From Cohaesibacter intestini (lineage in GTDB: Bacteria > Pseudomonadota > Alphaproteobacteria > Rhizobiales > Cohaesibacteraceae), in assembly GCF_003324485.1 (NCBI RefSeq), contig NZ_QODK01000003.1, forward strand, positions 434,001 through 498,000: a stretch of DNA of 64,000 nt. Direction: 5' to 3'. The notes beneath the pieces are model-generated. The model worked only from the letters and a program-made list of their open reading frames with translations, was not told the origin of the DNA and did not search any database. Below are positions 1 to 9,877 of this stretch, in pieces; within the stretch, counting starts at the first letter, position 1, and each line of letters begins with the position of its first letter. The translations under genes were made by a program, and so were the position numbers.

Positions 1-128
1 ACTCCCTCTCCAAGGCTTTTCAGCGGCGTGTCACTTGGCTAAGGTCCGACCCGTTCCGGGACCGCCGCCTGACCGCGACCTGCCTCCCGGCCCTGTTATT
101 TGTGACCGTATGAAAAGAAGCACTTCCC

Positions 129-1001
129 ATGAGCATGATCCTGAAAATGACCTGCCCGGACCAACCCGGTGTCGTCGCTGACCTCAGCGCCCGACTGCTG
201 GAGTTTGGCTGCAACATTCTGGAGAGCAATCAGTTCTTCCAGCCCGCCCCGAAATCGACACGGGATGATGGTCTGGGTACATTCTTCATGCGTGTGGTCC
301 TGTCCAAGCCCGAAAGCACCGATCTGGCCGCCCTTTGTAAGAGCGTTGATGCTTTTGCCGACAAATTCAGCGCCACCTATTCACTCAATCGCAGTGATGC
401 GGTGGTCAAAACCGTCCTGATGGTCTCCCGTTTCGATCACTGCCTGCTCGACATCCTTTATCGTGTGCAGAAAGGCGCGTTGCCGCTCGATATCGTTGCT
501 GTGGTCTCCAACCATGCCGATAGCCGCAACAATGTGGAACGCCTTGGCATTCCTTTCTATCTCTGGCCAGTGACCAAAGAAAACAAGGAAGAGCAGGAAG
601 CCAAGATCGACGAGCTGATCGAGCGCACCGGTGCCGAGCTTGTCGTGCTGGCCCGCTACATGCAGATCCTGTCCGACACCCTGTCGAGCCGCCATTTCGG
701 CAAAATCATCAACATCCATCATTCCTTCCTGCCGGCCTTCAAGGGCGCCAAGCCCTATCATCGGGCATGGGAACGGGGGGTGAAGCTGATTGGTGCGACC
801 GCCCACTATGTGACGCCGGATCTGGATGAAGGTCCGATCATCGAGCAGGATACCGAGCGGGTGACCCATACCGATGATCCAGATGAACTGGTCCGGCGTG
901 GGCGCGATATCGAAGCGCGGGTCCTTTCGCGCGCTCTGCGCCTGCATGCGGAAGGACGTGTGTTCATTGATGGAAATCGGACTGTCGTCTTCCATCGCTG
1001 A
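129..1001 (+). CDS. purU: Formyltetrahydrofolate deformylase
   Basis: Hydrolyses 10-formyl-tetrahydrofolate to formate and tetrahydrofolate, balancing one-carbon pools and supplying formate for PurT-type purine synthesis. The 290-residue product has the usual PurU length and two-part build: an N-terminal ACT regulatory domain (about residues 1-85, opening with TCPDQPGVVADLS) and a C-terminal formyltransferase-fold catalytic domain. In the latter the INIHHSFLPAFKG segment carries the conserved Asn/His pair, and the downstream LDEGPII motif is also typical. The ATG at 129 follows a weak purine stretch. The gene stands alone and is closed by a hairpin terminator. Family assignment is firm from these motifs. 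Confidence 0.95.
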   Translation: MSMILKMTCPDQPGVVADLSARLLEFGCNILESNQFFQPAPKSTRDDGLGTFFMRVVLSKPESTDLAALCKSVDAFADKFSATYSLNRSDAVVKTVLMVSRFDHCLLDILYRVQKGALPLDIVAVVSNHADSRNNVERLGIPFYLWPVTKENKEEQEAKIDELIERTGAELVVLARYMQILSDTLSSRHFGKIINIHHSFLPAFKGAKPYHRAWERGVKLIGATAHYVTPDLDEGPIIEQDTERVTHTDDPDELVRRGRDIEARVLSRALRLHAEGRVFIDGNRTVVFHR

Positions 1002-1043
1002 CATCAGGCGACTGCTTGCGGCCGCTCCTGCCCTTCAAGAAAC

Positions 1044-1077
1044 AGGCCCGTGCAACACAGCGCGGGCCTTTCTTTTT
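1044..1077 (+). terminator. Rho-independent terminator of purU
   Basis: A 7-bp stem (AGGCCCG at 1044-1050 pairing with CGGGCCT at 1063-1069) is followed by a T-rich run ending in five T. It lies about 45 bp after the purU stop codon. Confidence 0.8.
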
Positions 1078-1115
1078 GCCGCCTTTGTCTGCGTGATTGA
1101 AGTCTGGAACAGGCA

Positions 1116-1154
1116 ACCATACCGCGCCAAATTGGGGGTATGGCGCGGTATGGT
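1116..1154. repeat. 14-bp perfect inverted repeat
   Basis: ACCATACCGCGCCA at 1116-1129 is the exact reverse complement of 1141-1154, with an 11-nt loop. No T-run follows on either strand, so it is not a standard terminator. It lies between the purU terminator and the tetR-type gene. It may be an RNA hairpin or an operator; its function is unknown. The rest of the 1078-1529 interval holds no convincing gene. Confidence 0.6.
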
Positions 1155-1529
1155 CTATGGCTTGCGTCAGCCTTGTGGGGACAGGGGTCCACAAGCCAAT
1201 CTCGAAAACATGATCAATAAGCGACCATGGATGGTCTGATTGAATGGATTGAGCTGATTCTCTTGCCAGATTTCCGGCAGCAAACAGACACAAAAAGGAG
1301 AGGTGGAGAACAATATGCCGATGCAATTTGAGCGTTTTTGACTAAAAGCGCTTCCCCAAGACCGAAACTTGTACATTTATCCTTGCAAAACATCAGAATT
1401 AACCACTCCTCTTAGTTGTGAGGCCAATTTTGGTGTATCAAGGAGCTGTTGCATGTCTCTGGAGATGGATTGCATGGAGTTGGCGATGATTCATTGTGAT
1501 CGATGGGACAGCGGCGTACAAATCATTAC

Positions 1530-1544
1530 TAGACCGTTCGGTCA
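1530..1544. promoter_or_regulatory. Probable TetR autoregulatory operator
   Basis: TAGACCG-TT-CGGTC followed by A is a near-perfect palindrome, 20 bp upstream of the regulator's likely ATG. Its TAGACC/GGTC arms resemble the sites known for the LmrA/YxaF branch of TetR repressors, which is the branch the adjacent protein resembles. That similarity and the position suggest autorepression. Confidence 0.65.
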
Positions 1545-1564
1545 AGGGTTGTAAAGAGTGTGTC

Positions 1565-2185
1565 ATGCCTCGTTCCACATATGAAAATCTGGTGATGGTG
1601 GCCGCTACGCTCTTCAGGCAACAGGGCTATTCCGCTTCCAGTATCTCAGACATCCTCACCGCAGCCGATACTGCCAAGGGGTCGCTCTATCACCATTTTC
1701 CCGGCGGTAAGCAGGATCTGGCGATTGCCGCCGCCCGCCATTCGTCTCAATGTGTTCTGGAGTTGATGACGGGATGCTTCGAAAGGGCACGCATTGGCAA
1801 TGGTTGCTTTTACGACGGCGTACAATATCTGATCGAAGAGATTGCGCTTCTGTTTGACGCGATGGAAAGCCATGAATTGAGCCCGGTTTCTGCCACCCTG
1901 CTTAACGGGGCCTCAAACGAGGCTTTCCGTAAGGAGGCTGAGTCTCTGTTTGTCGAGTGGAAGGAAGCCTTCATCACCGAGGGAAAGCGGTTTGGCATGG
2001 CAGTGGACATCGTCCGCTATCTGGGTAACAAGCTGCTCTTGCTGATGGAGGGAGCATGGGTGATTGCGCGCGCTGTAGGCCATGCTGGCCCAATCCGTGA
2101 TGTCGGCATCATCATGCGCGAAGACCAATGGTCAAACCCGAACATGTCCAGCCTGACTCTCATGGCAAGCGCAGAAACAGACTGA
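1565..2185 (+). CDS. TetR/AcrR family repressor, LmrA/YxaF-like
   Basis: A 206-residue transcriptional repressor. The N-terminal helix-turn-helix (about residues 8-50) contains AATLFRQQGY, the recognition region SISDILTAADTAKGSLYHHF, and then PGGKQDL, wording typical of the LmrA/YxaF branch. The C-terminal half is the ligand-binding, dimerising helical domain; its inducer cannot be read from sequence. The frame is open from 1496, but that upstream start would place the palindromic operator inside the coding sequence, so the ATG at 1565 is preferred. The last 26 bp overlap the 3' end of convergent pbpC. No second copy of the operator was found beside neighbouring genes, so the only visible target is itself. 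Confidence 0.88.
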   Translation: MPRSTYENLVMVAATLFRQQGYSASSISDILTAADTAKGSLYHHFPGGKQDLAIAAARHSSQCVLELMTGCFERARIGNGCFYDGVQYLIEEIALLFDAMESHELSPVSATLLNGASNEAFRKEAESLFVEWKEAFITEGKRFGMAVDIVRYLGNKLLLLMEGAWVIARAVGHAGPIRDVGIIMREDQWSNPNMSSLTLMASAETD

Positions 2186-4313
2186 CACTGTCCGCACGCC
2201 CCGCAGCATCGATCACCGTCAGCGTCGATTGACCCGCACCGTCCGGTGTCCAGTGGATCTGCCGCCGGTTGCCATTGGCGTCGAACACCTGTCCGTTGGC
2301 GAGCCAGCGGAAGGGCGGCCGACCATCCTGCAACTTGATCACCACCGGGAAGGGAGACATGTCGCTGGTTTGGGCCAGTTCGATCTGTGCTCCGCTGGGC
2401 GGATAGCTGATCCGTGGCGGAGGCTCTGGCAAGGCAGCGTCCTGATCCCACCGGCTCTCGATGTGAAATCGCTTCATGGTGGGGGGCAAGTCTGCTCGCG
2501 CTTGGTCAAGCGCCCCGAGGGGAGCTGAAGGCAATGGCTCCAAGGCAAGGCCGGATTTCGCAAAGGCTTCAAACAGGATCGGGGCAGCAGCGGACCAACC
2601 CGTAATTCCCGGCACGGCACCATTGTCTGCCTTGCCCACCCAGACCCCAATCACATGGCGGCCATCAAACCCCACGGACCAGGCATCCCGATAGCTGTAA
2701 GACGTGCCGGTCTTGTAGGCGATGGCCAGCTTGGCACTGCCCCTTGGCGGGCTGGCATCCTTGAGAATGTTGGCAATGTGCCACGTGGCGATTGGATCAA
2801 GGACCGAAGCACCGGATGCCTCTGGTGACGCCTCTGTCAGCTCGGATGGGACGGTGTCTTTGGCCTGAAGCCGCAGGGGACGCACCCGGCCATCATTGGC
2901 AAACAGGGTATAGAGCTGGGTCAGATCCTTGAGGCTGAGGCCCATGCCGCCCAGACCGACCGCCAACCCGATCGTCTCACCTTCGGGCAGTTCCGCTTTA
3001 ACACCGCCCTGCCGGATTCTGCCCATCAGGCGCTGTGGACCGATGGCATCAAGCAGGGCAACCACTGGCACATTCAGCGACTGCAGCAAGGCCTCGCGGA
3101 TGGTCACTTCCCCCTGATAGTCCATATTGAAGTTTTTGGGGCGATAGCCGCCAAAATTCACCGGTCGATCGTCAATCAAGGTTTGATCCCGCACAAGGCC
3201 TTCTTCAAAGGCCAACCCATAGATGAAGGGTTTGAGCGCCGAACCTGGCGAGCGCAAGGCACGGCTCATATCGATCCAACCGGCCCGCGCCGCACTGACA
3301 TAGTCCGGCGATCCAATCTCCACCAGAATGTCGCCCGTCTTCGCATCTGCCATCACCAGAGCAACGGACAGGGTCGGCCCGAGACGACCCGCGGCGCGTT
3401 TGACCACAGTTTCCAGTTGCTGCTGGCTGTCCTTGCGCAACAAAGTGTGATGAATGGCTTTCTCTGGCGCCGCACGGATCAAGCGATCCGCCGCGTGCGC
3501 TGCCAGTTGCGGCAAATCCTGACGAGTGCCCCTGAGCGGTTGGGCGGTTGCTCGCGCCACTTCACCGATATCGATCACCGCCGCCTTGGCCATCCGTTCC
3601 AGAACGGTATTACGGGCTTTCAAGGCGCGCTCTGGGTGGATATCCGGTCGGCGGGCAACCGGCGACTGGGGCAGGGCAACCAGTAAGGCGGCTTCAGACA
3701 GGCTCAAGGCTCCCGGCTCCTTGCCGAAATAGGCGAGGGTCGCCGCCCTGACACCTTCGATATTGCCACCATAGGGCGCAAGCGTGAGATAGGCTGCCAG
3801 AATTTCCGGTTTGCTCATGCGGCGTTCCAACTGGATCGCACGCAGCATCTGCCACAATTTGGCACCGATGGTGCGATTTTCTCGGGGTTCCAACAACCGC
3901 GCCAATTGCATGGTGATGGTGGAGGCACCCGAAATGATCCGCCCATTGGTCAGCAATTGCCAACTGGCCCGCAGCATCGCCTCCGGGTCAATGCCATGAT
4001 GGGCAAAGAAGCGTTTGTCCTCATAGGCCAGAAGGATCTTGATGAATTCCGGGTCAATCTGACCGAGATCTGCCTTCAGGCGCCAGTGTCCGGTTGGTGT
4101 GACATAGGCCCTGAGCAACGTCCCCTCCCGATCCACCACTTCAACCGACAATTTGGTCAGCGGTGACAGTGGTGGTGGGTTGGTCTTGTCGAATTGGACA
4201 AATCCAATCCAGCCACCAACAAAGAGCATCAAAAAAAAGCCAATGCCCAGCCCCATGCCGATAAAAAGCTTCGGCATGGGAATCTTGGTCAGGATGGATC
4301 GCAGCGGGGCCAT
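2160..4313 (-). CDS. pbpC: Penicillin-binding protein 1C (glycosyltransferase/transpeptidase)
   Basis: A bifunctional class A penicillin-binding protein of 717 residues, anchored in the inner membrane with its domains in the periplasm. After a membrane segment (about residues 15-40) comes the GT51 glycosyltransferase domain, with catalytic Glu98 in AYEDKRFF and the GASTITMQLAR motif (about 129-139). The transpeptidase domain follows, with SxxK at Ser358-Lys361, SLN at 411-413 and KTGTS from Lys533. The C-terminal 110 residues match the PbpC-specific beta-rich domain. It lies 14 bp downstream of the alpha-2-macroglobulin gene, the classic bacterial pairing in which PbpC is thought to repair peptidoglycan while the macroglobulin traps intruding proteases. 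All catalytic motifs are intact. Confidence 0.96.
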   Translation of the reverse strand: MAPLRSILTKIPMPKLFIGMGLGIGFFLMLFVGGWIGFVQFDKTNPPPLSPLTKLSVEVVDREGTLLRAYVTPTGHWRLKADLGQIDPEFIKILLAYEDKRFFAHHGIDPEAMLRASWQLLTNGRIISGASTITMQLARLLEPRENRTIGAKLWQMLRAIQLERRMSKPEILAAYLTLAPYGGNIEGVRAATLAYFGKEPGALSLSEAALLVALPQSPVARRPDIHPERALKARNTVLERMAKAAVIDIGEVARATAQPLRGTRQDLPQLAAHAADRLIRAAPEKAIHHTLLRKDSQQQLETVVKRAAGRLGPTLSVALVMADAKTGDILVEIGSPDYVSAARAGWIDMSRALRSPGSALKPFIYGLAFEEGLVRDQTLIDDRPVNFGGYRPKNFNMDYQGEVTIREALLQSLNVPVVALLDAIGPQRLMGRIRQGGVKAELPEGETIGLAVGLGGMGLSLKDLTQLYTLFANDGRVRPLRLQAKDTVPSELTEASPEASGASVLDPIATWHIANILKDASPPRGSAKLAIAYKTGTSYSYRDAWSVGFDGRHVIGVWVGKADNGAVPGITGWSAAAPILFEAFAKSGLALEPLPSAPLGALDQARADLPPTMKRFHIESRWDQDAALPEPPPRISYPPSGAQIELAQTSDMSPFPVVIKLQDGRPPFRWLANGQVFDANGNRRQIHWTPDGAGQSTLTVIDAAGRADSVSLFLRLP

Positions 4314-4327
4314 AATGAGGGTGCCCC

Positions 4328-7300
4328 CTAACGGACGACCCGCATGAAGCCGCTGGCCGTCCGGGCTGAACGGTCCGGACGATACATGTCTTCAACAACC
4401 GCAGCCGGGTGCATATAGCTGCCCGGTGTTACCGCTCGCACCTGATAGGCCAGTGTGTAGGTGCGTGTCGCCCCACGATCATGGTTGATTGCCGCCAGCA
4501 ATCGATCATCGCGGAACTCCAAATGAGCCACGTTGGTCTTTGGCAGCCAGCTGAAATCCTTGAGGTCGCTGTTTTTCAGCAAATGCGGATTCTCGATCTC
4601 GAGACCTGCTGGCAGCAGGTCACTGATCATGATCCGCGACGGCAGATCATCCAGTTGGTTGACGCTCAGAACGACGACAAAGCGCTCATTCTGACGGATT
4701 TCGGCCATCGAGGTCGGGCTGCCATCCAGCTTGTGATAGGAGCGGGCAATCACCAAACCATTCTCGCTTGCGGGCAAAGGCTCGGTTGGCGTGCCGATGG
4801 TCGTCACATTAACCTGCAGGGCCTTTGTCCCATCATTGTCGATGACAAGGGGTGCGTTGGCCAAAGACGATCCAGCCAAAGTCTGGCTGAGAGACCCCTT
4901 GAGGGGAGCCCCATTCACAGCGATGCCAAGATCCTGCGGATTGGCAAGGCTTGAGCGCGCTGCCATAACCATCCATGCCTGCTCCTGAGTGCTGAGGCGA
5001 CGGCTGGGATCATACAGCTCGGCGGCCAGCGCCTTGATGCCTGACAGAGCGTCCGGTGCGGGTGACAGCTCACCTGCAAGGGCCTGCATTGCCGCCACAT
5101 CCCTCTGCAGCGAAGCGAAGGCATAGACTTGCTCTTCCGGCATCGTTTGTTTGGCAGCCAGAGTGTTTGCCAGACTGAGCGCTGAGTTAAACGCCCGATC
5201 CGCGCGGTTGCGATCCCCATAGAGCGCCAGAGCGGCCCCCAATTGTGCCCGTGCCAGCGGCGTTTTGAACTCCGTCAGCTTGGTCTCGACATAATAGCGC
5301 AAGTCCCCGGCAGACACCGCCCGATTGCGGGCAAGCGCATAGAGCCCGTAGGCGAGCGAAGCGGAATCGCGGCCAAGATCGCTTTGATAGGCAAGACGGT
5401 TCTGCAGGCTGGTCAGCGCCCGCTTCATTGGTTCGGCGGCCACATCAAGCCCCCGTTCCTTGGCCCGGGTCAGGAAGTCGACCACATAGGCCGACAGCCA
5501 TGCATCGTCCGGAGCATTGCCGCCCCAGAGGCTAAAGCCGCCGACATTGCTCTGATAGGACAGAAGTTTGTCGACCGCCTGTTGCAGACGCTTGTCCATT
5601 TCCTTGCCCGACAGACCCGCCAGATGCTCAGGCAAGGTCAGCGCAATATCGCGGGCATAAAGCAGAGGCAAAGCGCGACTGGTGATCTGCTCTGCACAGC
5701 CATAGGGATAGCGGTCCAGTTGCAACAAAAGGGATGCAATGTCATAGCCGCCCGGTTCATTGACGGCGACAGTCAACTGCGCCCCATCCACCTGAAGGCC
5801 TGCAAGCAGGCTTTGATCGACGGTGAAGCTGTCACCCTTGGCAAGCGGCAGGCTCATCACCCGTGTTACCGGCAGAATGCCCGAGCGGATTGGCAAGGAC
5901 GCTTCGTGAATGATATCCGCCAGTCCATCAGTCTCTTCGGTGACCTGTGACAGGGTTATCGTCACATCGCCACGTCCTTCTGCCATGGCGACAATCGGCA
6001 GACTGAGAGACACCCGTTCATCCCGATTGAGTCGCACCACCTGCGGGATCTGGGTCAGATCCGGTTTCAGTGCCTTGTTGGTTTTAACCGAAATGACATA
6101 GTCGCCTTCATCCGCTTCCAGATTGGTGAGTTCGATCAGCGCGCGGCTATCATCGCCTGGCGCCAAAACCTTGGGCAGACTTGCATGCACAATGATCGGA
6201 TCACGGATCAGCGCATCTTTGTCCGAGCCACCAACGGCCTGTTTGGTCCAGGCTGTGGCCATCAGACGGGCCGAGCCGTTGAATTGCGGAATGTCGAAAG
6301 CCACCTCAGCCTCGCCCTGATCATCAAGGCGCACAATCCCGGAGACAAAGGCAACCAGTTCCTGCGTCGGCTTGTCTCCCGCCGATTGCATGCGTGGACC
6401 AAGACTGTCGCCACCGGTTCTAAGCGCTCCCGTCGCCCCTTGCGAGCCATCGATTAGACGGCCATACAGGTCGCGAATGGCAACACCCAACTGCCGTTGG
6501 CCGAAATAGCGTCCTTTCGGGTCAGGGGACGGGTGATTGGTCAGCTTCAGAATGCCTTCATCGACAAGAGCGACCTGAATATAGGCTTCTTCGCCCGCCT
6601 TCACCCCCTTGACGGTCACCGGAATGATCATCTGCTCATTGGGACGCAGCCCCTCATCAAGTTTGACCTCCACTTGAAGTGCCCGGTCTTCAGGGTCGAT
6701 CTTTAGCCATTGTACGCCAATGGCGCGGGCCGGATTGCGGGAGGCTTCCTTGTCAGCCGGCCGATAAAGCGTCGCCAGCAAGTAGGCCCCGGCACCCCAA
6801 TCCTTGTCGACCGGAATGTCGATGGTTGCCCCTTCCTCAGGGATATCAACCGAGAGCGTGTCACGAATGCTGTCCGTGCCGATGGCAATCAGGAGACGTC
6901 CGGCAAAGCGTGGTGAAACCTGCAGCTTGGCGGTTTCGCCTGCCTTGTAGCTGGCTTTGTCGAGTGCCAGCTGTAGCCCGTCCGGAGAATCCAGTGATCC
7001 GCCAGAACTCCAGCCAGCGGTGAATTCGATGCTGGTTGTATCTCCGACTGCAAGGCGATAGCGGCCCCATTCCACAGGCAAGGACAAAGCGGCAGGGTCA
7101 TTATCTGCTGACAAATCAATGCTCCCGTCAGCCACTTTGCGCTCGAGATCAACGCTTTCGAACCGCCAGCGGCCATTGTCGCGATACCATTGATAATGGC
7201 GCTCCAACTTGATCAACGCCCAGTCAAGGCCAGTGCGCGCCACCTGTGCGCCGTCTGGATCGATGGCGAGAAGCTGGAACCCAGCCTCGCTGTTTTCCGA

Positions 7301-9877
7301 GACCCGTTCATCCTCAAATAGCGGCTTGATGCCGACCATCACCGTGTCCGGACGCACCTGATAGCGCACCCGGCGTTCAATGGCGCGGCCCGAACCTTCG
7401 CGCATCCGCATCACCAGATCGGCAACTTTCGGTCGGGTGGATGCCTTCAATGTGTCAAGTGCGACCTCGTAGCGTCCATGCCCCTGCGCATCAAGCGGTG
7501 GCAATATATCGAGCGGAATCCGTTCGGTGCCTGCCTTGTCCTCTTCGGCCAGGCCGAAGACATAGCCATCAAAGCCCTTGCGTGAGCGGCTTTCGCGCAC
7601 CAGCACTTCGCCCTCGACATCAAGGCCAGCAGCGGGGGCTCCGTAAAGATAACGCCCTTCGATGCTGCCCGTTGCGACCGAACCGGGGGCGATCACGTCG
7701 CTTTCGGGTTTCAACGCCATGTCCGTGCGGTCCGGAATGAAATCTTCAACGAGGAACCGCATTTCTGCCAATGCCGGTTCATCCGGGTCGGCCAAAACCT
7801 GCACCTGCCAGGTGCCGCGCGGCGCATTGCTGGTCAATGGCAGGCTGACCGCATAGCCACCCAAGGCGCGGCCATCGCCGACCAGTCGCTGCAATTCAAC
7901 CCCATCCGGGCGATAGAAGGCAAATGTCAGCGGCAGGTCATCAACGGCGCGGGCACTGGCATCGCGTGCCAAGGCCGACACATGCACCTGTTCGCCGGGA
8001 CGATAGACGCCGCGTTCGGTCCAGGCATAGACATCGACACCCTGCGGTGACGCACGTCCCGTCACGCCACGGTCGGAGAGATCAAATCCGGCCCGCGTCA
8101 TATCGAGGAAGACGAAATCAGTATCATCCTTGGCCGCGGTCACCACCGCTGGTGCCAACCCTTCTTTGCCGCGCACCAGACCGGCGTCAAAACTCACCAG
8201 CCCCTTCGCGTCACTGGTGCCTCGGCCCAGCACATCATTGTTGCGGGCAATCAGTTCCACTTCGACGCCAGCCAAAGGCTCGGCAGTGGCCAGCGAGCGA
8301 ACGAAGACCTGTAACCCGCCCATTGTCGTATCCTCGCCAGAGGCGGCTGGATTGCTGCTCATAAAGGTGGTCAACCCGATATCGGAAATCACGAACCATT
8401 GGCTCGCCAGCGCCTCATAATCGCGCAAATTCTTGGTCTTGGTTGAGGCGGTCATCAAATAGACCCCGGGCTGGCGCTCAGGTAGCGCTTCATCGATCGG
8501 GATCGAGGTCACCACATCCTGATTTTTCTTAGGGCGGATGTCGATGGCGCCCTTCCAGACTGGTGCTCCAAGATTATAGACGAGACTGGACAGCTCCCAG
8601 TCCGACAATTGCTTGAGAAAATTCGAGCCACGCATCAACTGCGCAAGGGAACGATCCGAGACACGATAAAGCGCCAGTTTGGCCTCGTCACTATTGACCG
8701 AGACCAGCGGAATGCCCCGACGGTTGCTGGCAGGCAGCACATAATTGTTGCCGGTAAAGCGCATGGATGGTGCCCGATCACGAACATAGAGATCAAGCTG
8801 GATGTTTGAGAGCAGCCGTTCGCCATTCTCTGCAGGCAATCCTTCGCGCAGATCGATCTGATAGCTCTTGCCATGGGCAAGCCCTTCGACACAGATCTGC
8901 CGTGTCGAGACATCAATCGATTGCGGTGGTTGCTGGTCGACCCGCACATAAGAGGCAAAGTCGGAAAAGCCCTTCTTGAGGTCTTCGGAAAATTGCAGAC
9001 AAATGCGGGGCACTTTCAGGTCCGCATCCAGAGAATGGGTCAACATCCGGAAACCATGGGCCTTCAGAAGGCGCATATAATTATCACGATCCGCAGGATT
9101 TTCCTTCAAATCGAGGGCCAGCTTGAAGCTGTTGATGGACTCGCGATACCAGTTGGCAGCCTCGAGACTGTGCGCCAGACGCGACAGGGATGCCGCTCGA
9201 TCGCTGCGTGTGCGCGAGGTGCCATAGGCATTGACTGCGGCACTCACCGCATCATTCCGCGCCCGGCGGGCCTCCGAGCGGTTCTGAACCGTGAGGGCCA
9301 AGCGTGCCGAGGCGTCGGCCAAGGCCAGCCACGCATCAGAGGAGTCCGGTCGAGTGGCAATGGCCGACTGGAACCAGCCGACTGCTCCTGCTGCATTGTC
9401 AAAACCCATTTCGTCCCGACCGCGTGCGAGCATTTCCTCAAAACCGGTGTCATTGCCCTGCATCTTGGTGATGGTCTGCTTGAGTTGCTCGGCTGAGCGA
9501 TACCAGCTGGCCGACAGATAGGACAGGCGAGGGGCTGCCCCCAGATCCGGCTCGGCTGACTGGCTGACGATCCGGCCGGAAATGGCCCCGACGAAAGGTG
9601 TTGCGGTCTTGAAGTCGGATTTGAGGAAACAGAAGCGGGCCCGGACATTGTAGGTGAAGGCCCGGCATTCATTGAGGTGAAGACAGGCTTGCTGGCACTG
9701 ATCGAAGGAAACCCGGCGCTGGGTCTTGATATCAAACCCGTAATAGTCGGTATCCTCCTCGATGATCACGTCGCGCATTTGACTGCCGCCTTGTGCTTGC
9801 GCCGTGACCACAGATGGCATGATGGATGGAATGGAGAATGCGAGCAACGCCGCAAGTGCCGTCAGAAACCGGGTCAT
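4328..9877 (-). CDS. yfhM: Bacterial alpha-2-macroglobulin with N-terminal PAN/Apple domain
   Basis: A giant secreted protease-trap protein of about 1849 residues. The chosen start (ATG at 9877) follows a GGGAGGGG ribosome site and gives a clean signal peptide; the frame runs open to 9931. After the signal peptide lies a Cys-rich PAN/Apple-like domain (about residues 25-90, with CQQACLHLNECRAF), then an Ala-rich helical, TPR-like region (about 115-280), then the macroglobulin MG/bait domains. The thioester motif CAEQ is intact at Cys1394, within a YPYGCAEQ context, followed by an alpha/alpha-toroid thioester domain. No lipobox Cys is seen, unlike E. coli YfhM, so it may be soluble in the periplasm. 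It heads an operon with pbpC. Confidence 0.95.
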   Translation of the reverse strand: MTRFLTALAALLAFSIPSIMPSVVTAQAQGGSQMRDVIIEEDTDYYGFDIKTQRRVSFDQCQQACLHLNECRAFTYNVRARFCFLKSDFKTATPFVGAISGRIVSQSAEPDLGAAPRLSYLSASWYRSAEQLKQTITKMQGNDTGFEEMLARGRDEMGFDNAAGAVGWFQSAIATRPDSSDAWLALADASARLALTVQNRSEARRARNDAVSAAVNAYGTSRTRSDRAASLSRLAHSLEAANWYRESINSFKLALDLKENPADRDNYMRLLKAHGFRMLTHSLDADLKVPRICLQFSEDLKKGFSDFASYVRVDQQPPQSIDVSTRQICVEGLAHGKSYQIDLREGLPAENGERLLSNIQLDLYVRDRAPSMRFTGNNYVLPASNRRGIPLVSVNSDEAKLALYRVSDRSLAQLMRGSNFLKQLSDWELSSLVYNLGAPVWKGAIDIRPKKNQDVVTSIPIDEALPERQPGVYLMTASTKTKNLRDYEALASQWFVISDIGLTTFMSSNPAASGEDTTMGGLQVFVRSLATAEPLAGVEVELIARNNDVLGRGTSDAKGLVSFDAGLVRGKEGLAPAVVTAAKDDTDFVFLDMTRAGFDLSDRGVTGRASPQGVDVYAWTERGVYRPGEQVHVSALARDASARAVDDLPLTFAFYRPDGVELQRLVGDGRALGGYAVSLPLTSNAPRGTWQVQVLADPDEPALAEMRFLVEDFIPDRTDMALKPESDVIAPGSVATGSIEGRYLYGAPAAGLDVEGEVLVRESRSRKGFDGYVFGLAEEDKAGTERIPLDILPPLDAQGHGRYEVALDTLKASTRPKVADLVMRMREGSGRAIERRVRYQVRPDTVMVGIKPLFEDERVSENSEAGFQLLAIDPDGAQVARTGLDWALIKLERHYQWYRDNGRWRFESVDLERKVADGSIDLSADNDPAALSLPVEWGRYRLAVGDTTSIEFTAGWSSGGSLDSPDGLQLALDKASYKAGETAKLQVSPRFAGRLLIAIGTDSIRDTLSVDIPEEGATIDIPVDKDWGAGAYLLATLYRPADKEASRNPARAIGVQWLKIDPEDRALQVEVKLDEGLRPNEQMIIPVTVKGVKAGEEAYIQVALVDEGILKLTNHPSPDPKGRYFGQRQLGVAIRDLYGRLIDGSQGATGALRTGGDSLGPRMQSAGDKPTQELVAFVSGIVRLDDQGEAEVAFDIPQFNGSARLMATAWTKQAVGGSDKDALIRDPIIVHASLPKVLAPGDDSRALIELTNLEADEGDYVISVKTNKALKPDLTQIPQVVRLNRDERVSLSLPIVAMAEGRGDVTITLSQVTEETDGLADIIHEASLPIRSGILPVTRVMSLPLAKGDSFTVDQSLLAGLQVDGAQLTVAVNEPGGYDIASLLLQLDRYPYGCAEQITSRALPLLYARDIALTLPEHLAGLSGKEMDKRLQQAVDKLLSYQSNVGGFSLWGGNAPDDAWLSAYVVDFLTRAKERGLDVAAEPMKRALTSLQNRLAYQSDLGRDSASLAYGLYALARNRAVSAGDLRYYVETKLTEFKTPLARAQLGAALALYGDRNRADRAFNSALSLANTLAAKQTMPEEQVYAFASLQRDVAAMQALAGELSPAPDALSGIKALAAELYDPSRRLSTQEQAWMVMAARSSLANPQDLGIAVNGAPLKGSLSQTLAGSSLANAPLVIDNDGTKALQVNVTTIGTPTEPLPASENGLVIARSYHKLDGSPTSMAEIRQNERFVVVLSVNQLDDLPSRIMISDLLPAGLEIENPHLLKNSDLKDFSWLPKTNVAHLEFRDDRLLAAINHDRGATRTYTLAYQVRAVTPGSYMHPAAVVEDMYRPDRSARTASGFMRVVR

